A stretch of 7,792 bases of DNA from NCBI GenBank assembly GCA_902766915.1, contig CACXFN010000129.1, positions 1-7,792 of the forward strand. Direction: 5' to 3'. Numbering within the stretch: the first letter of the stretch is position 1; each line of letters begins with the position of its first letter. Shown here in pieces: positions 6,224 through 7,792 of this stretch. The translations under genes were made by a program, and so were the position numbers. The stretch comes from an uncultured Eubacteriales bacterium (lineage in GTDB: Bacteria; Bacillota; Clostridia; Peptostreptococcales; Anaerovoracaceae). The notes beneath the pieces were generated by a model that worked only from the letters and a program-made list of their open reading frames with translations, did not search any database and had not been told where the DNA came from.

Positions 6224-6697
6224 ATGAGATGCCCATTTTGCGATAATGAAGACAGCAAGGTTATAGATTCAAGACCAAGTGACGAGGGGAGAGCAATAAG
6301 GCGCAGGCGAGAATGTGAAAAATGCGGCAAGCGCTTTACTACATATGAAAAGGTTGAAGCCACAATCCTTATGGTTATAAAGAAGGATGGAAGCAGAGAA
6401 GCCTTTGATAGAGACAAGTTAATGTATGGACTGGTTAAGGCCTGTGAAAAGAGGCCTGTTTCTGTTGATGAAATTGAAAACGTTGTAAATGAGATTGAGA
6501 GAGGTCTCAACAATCTGATGCAGAAAGAAGTTCAAAGCACCTTTATAGGTGAACTTGTGATGGATAAGTTAAAAGAATTGGATGAGGTTGCATATGTAAG
6601 ATTTGCGTCTGTTTATCGTCAGTTTACGGATGTTAATACATTTATAAAAGAAATAGAAGAATTAGTAGATAAAAAGAAAGGCAAAATAAAAAAATGA
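6224..6697 (+). CDS. nrdR: Transcriptional repressor NrdR
   Basis: NrdR is a nucleotide-sensing repressor that binds NrdR boxes upstream of ribonucleotide reductase operons. The 157-residue protein has the typical N-terminal zinc ribbon (C3, C6, C31, C34 in RCPFC and [12 protein letters not shown]), the DSRPSDEG segment and the arginine run RRRR at 26-29. The ATP-cone domain spans about 48-138, with [14 protein letters not shown] and later [11 protein letters not shown]. The length is near the usual 150-155. The start follows a consensus AAGGAGGT, and the stop overlaps the cmk start by 4 bases (ATGA). No NrdR-box-like palindrome was evident upstream, so there is no visible evidence of autoregulation. 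Its target reductase genes are not in this window. Confidence 0.97.
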   Translation: MRCPFCDNEDSKVIDSRPSDEGRAIRRRRECEKCGKRFTTYEKVEATILMVIKKDGSREAFDRDKLMYGLVKACEKRPVSVDEIENVVNEIERGLNNLMQKEVQSTFIGELVMDKLKELDEVAYVRFASVYRQFTDVNTFIKEIEELVDKKKGKIKK

Positions 6698-7356
6698 GCT
6701 CAAGATTCAGAATAGCTGTGGATGGACCATCGGGATCCGGTAAAAGTACTGTTGCAAAAATACTTGCTAAGGAATATGGACTTGAGTATGTTGATACCGG
6801 AGCAATGTATAGAGCTATGGGTCTAAAAATCCTAAGAGAAGGAATTAAGTGCGAGGAAGGGCCTGAGCTGGATGAAGTTCTGGCTGCAACTAAAATTGAC
6901 TTTTCTGATGGTAAGATAACCCTTGACGGGGAGGATGTTAGTGAACTCATTCGAACACAGGAAATATCTATGGCTGCTTCTGAGTGTTCTGCCTTGGCAT
7001 CAGTAAGAAAAAAACTTGATACCATTCAAAAGGAAATAGGTCGCACCAAGGACGTGGTGATGGATGGTAGAGATATTTGTACCATTGTTATGCCTGACGC
7101 TGAGCATAAGTTTTATATTACTGCAACACCGGAGGAAAGGGCCAATAGGAGATATAAAGAGTTGATAGCAAAGGGCCAGGATGTCGATTACGATACCATT
7201 CTTAAAGAGATTAACGAAAGAGACTATAATGATACTCATAGGGAGGTTAATCCTTTACGGAAGGCGGAGGATGCTATTGAAATAGATACCACGGAACTCA
7301 ATATTGATCAGGTGGTTCAGAAGGTAAAATCTGCCATAGCAATTGCGGATTGCTAG
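6694..7356 (+). CDS. cmk: Cytidylate kinase
   Basis: Cmk phosphorylates CMP and dCMP to the diphosphates with ATP. At 220 residues it has the normal bacterial length. Visible motifs are the P-loop GPSGSGKST (11-19), [10 protein letters not shown] (D34, R40) for nucleotide binding, DGRD (124-127), the lid region [11 protein letters not shown] (147-157) and [14 protein letters not shown] (175-188). At residue 129 the common DGRDIGT motif reads DGRDICT, with Cys for Gly; the neighbouring catalytic-site residues are intact. ATG 6694 overlaps the nrdR stop by 4 bases and has no well-placed Shine-Dalgarno (AAAGG at 6677-6681 is distant), so translation is probably coupled to nrdR. The end of the gene carries the likely -35 box of the radC promoter. 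Confidence 0.96.
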   Translation: MSSRFRIAVDGPSGSGKSTVAKILAKEYGLEYVDTGAMYRAMGLKILREGIKCEEGPELDEVLAATKIDFSDGKITLDGEDVSELIRTQEISMAASECSALASVRKKLDTIQKEIGRTKDVVMDGRDICTIVMPDAEHKFYITATPEERANRRYKELIAKGQDVDYDTILKEINERDYNDTHREVNPLRKAEDAIEIDTTELNIDQVVQKVKSAIAIADC

Positions 7357-7371
7357 GTAAAATGATATAAT
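7343..7371 (+). promoter_or_regulatory. Extended -10 promoter for radC
   Basis: A perfect TATAAT (7366-7371) preceded by TGA gives an extended -10. TTGCGG (7343-7348), inside the last codons of cmk, is 17 bases upstream as a partial -35. The -10 sits in a perfect 12-base palindrome, ATATAATTATAT (7365-7376). Transcription would start near 7378, giving a leader of about 50 bases before radC. Confidence 0.65.
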
Positions 7372-7428
7372 TATATGCTTAATTAATAATAATCAATTTG
7401 GCTAACATCGGTAGTTAGGAGATTAAGA

Positions 7429-7792
7429 ATGAGAATCAAAGACTTACCGATGGAGGAAAGACCTGTGGAGCGTATGATGGCTTCAGGGGCAAGAAGTTTA
7501 TCCAATGCTGAATTATTGGCAGTAATAATTAGAACAGGAAATGGCGCCGAATCGGCCATAGGTCTGTCAGAGAGAATCCTTGCGTATTCAGATAATGGCT
7601 TAAGAGGAATTATGAATTTGAGCCCTGAAGAACTGATGGAGATTCCCGGAGTGGGAAAGAGCAAGGCCTGTGCAATTACTGCAGTAGGAGAGCTTCTAAA
7701 AAGAATTGGTGCACCTAAAAATCTTGAAAGAATCAGTATAGGATGTGCCAGTGAAGCAGCCAGCATTTTTATGGATGATTTAAGGTTCGAGA
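7429..7792 (+). CDS. radC: RadC/JAB-domain family protein, N-terminal part
   Basis: This open frame from ATG 7429 runs off the right edge with 121 complete codons. It begins RIKDLPMEERPVERM, then SLSNAELLAVIIRTG (23-37), LRGIMNLSPEELMEIPGVG and KSKACAITAVGELLKR. This is the N-terminal helical domain plus helix-hairpin-helix (IPGVGKSKA at 72-80) of the RadC (UPF0758) family. The JAB/MPN metalloprotease-like domain is just beginning (about residue 105) and its JAMM metal site is beyond the edge. The family name comes from an old DNA-repair assignment that has been disputed, and its biochemical role is uncertain. AGGAG at 7417-7421, seven bases before the ATG, supports the start. It is separated from cmk by 72 bases containing its own likely promoter. 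Confidence 0.93.
   Translation, partial: MRIKDLPMEERPVERMMASGARSLSNAELLAVIIRTGNGAESAIGLSERILAYSDNGLRGIMNLSPEELMEIPGVGKSKACAITAVGELLKRIGAPKNLERISIGCASEAASIFMDDLRFE

Noticed and set aside
6190..6246. Possible 18-codon leader peptide starting TTG 6190 after AGGGAGG, overlapping the nrdR start
   Set aside because: It has a non-ATG start and no recognisable product or codon bias, and the AGGGAGG is explained by the hairpin arm. It cannot be supported from this sequence alone.
7402..7418. CTAAC/GTTAG hairpin touching the radC ribosome binding site
   Set aside because: It is only five pairs and AT-rich, with no supporting feature.
1..7792. Search for CRISPR, transposon ends, tRNA/rRNA, T-box or other riboswitches, and toxin-antitoxin or defence genes
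   Set aside because: None was seen. All gene-sized open frames on the + strand are housekeeping or folding genes, and the intergenic regions are all under 140 bases.

Overview
The window is low-GC bacterial DNA with every gene on the + strand. Gene content, Shine-Dalgarno sites and protein wording (for example HisF with YDITAS and a HisIE ending in KQEKMV) point to an anaerobic Clostridia, most likely a Lachnospiraceae (Butyrivibrio/Roseburia-like) chromosome. The family assignment is made from memory of protein sequences, not from a search. I see no mobile elements, CRISPR, tRNA or rRNA.

Bases 1-4661 are the distal part of a histidine biosynthesis operon: the end of hisC, then hisB, hisH, hisA, hisF, hisIE and a PHP-family histidinol-phosphatase. 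Gaps are short (1-67 bases), and hisF and hisIE overlap by 4 bases. Together these cover the pathway from phosphoribosyl-ATP to histidinol. hisG and hisD are absent and presumably lie upstream. HisB is the monofunctional dehydratase, so a separate phosphatase is needed, and the PHP gene supplies it.

Bases 4662-4800 hold a good sigma-A promoter followed at once by a terminator-like hairpin with a T7 tract just before the next start codon. This region appears both to end the his operon and to start the next unit. Bases 4801-6096 encode a lipoprotein version of trigger factor (FKBP-type prolyl isomerase plus trigger-factor C-terminal region, no ribosome-binding signature) with a histidine- and acid-rich tail, probably an extracytoplasmic foldase. 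A strong intrinsic terminator follows, and a likely promoter for the next unit has its -10 box inside the terminator's 5' arm.

Bases 6224-7356 are nrdR (repressor of ribonucleotide reductase genes) and cmk (cytidylate kinase), overlapping by 4 bases, so a regulator of deoxynucleotide synthesis is coupled to an enzyme that makes the CDP used by that reductase. A TATAAT promoter inside the end of cmk leads into radC, which runs off the right edge.

No wholly new system is evident. The most unusual items are the exported trigger-factor-like lipoprotein with its metal-binding-like tail, the two promoter/terminator overlaps, the nrdR-cmk coupling, and an exact 20-base repeat shared by hisIE and the phosphatase gene.
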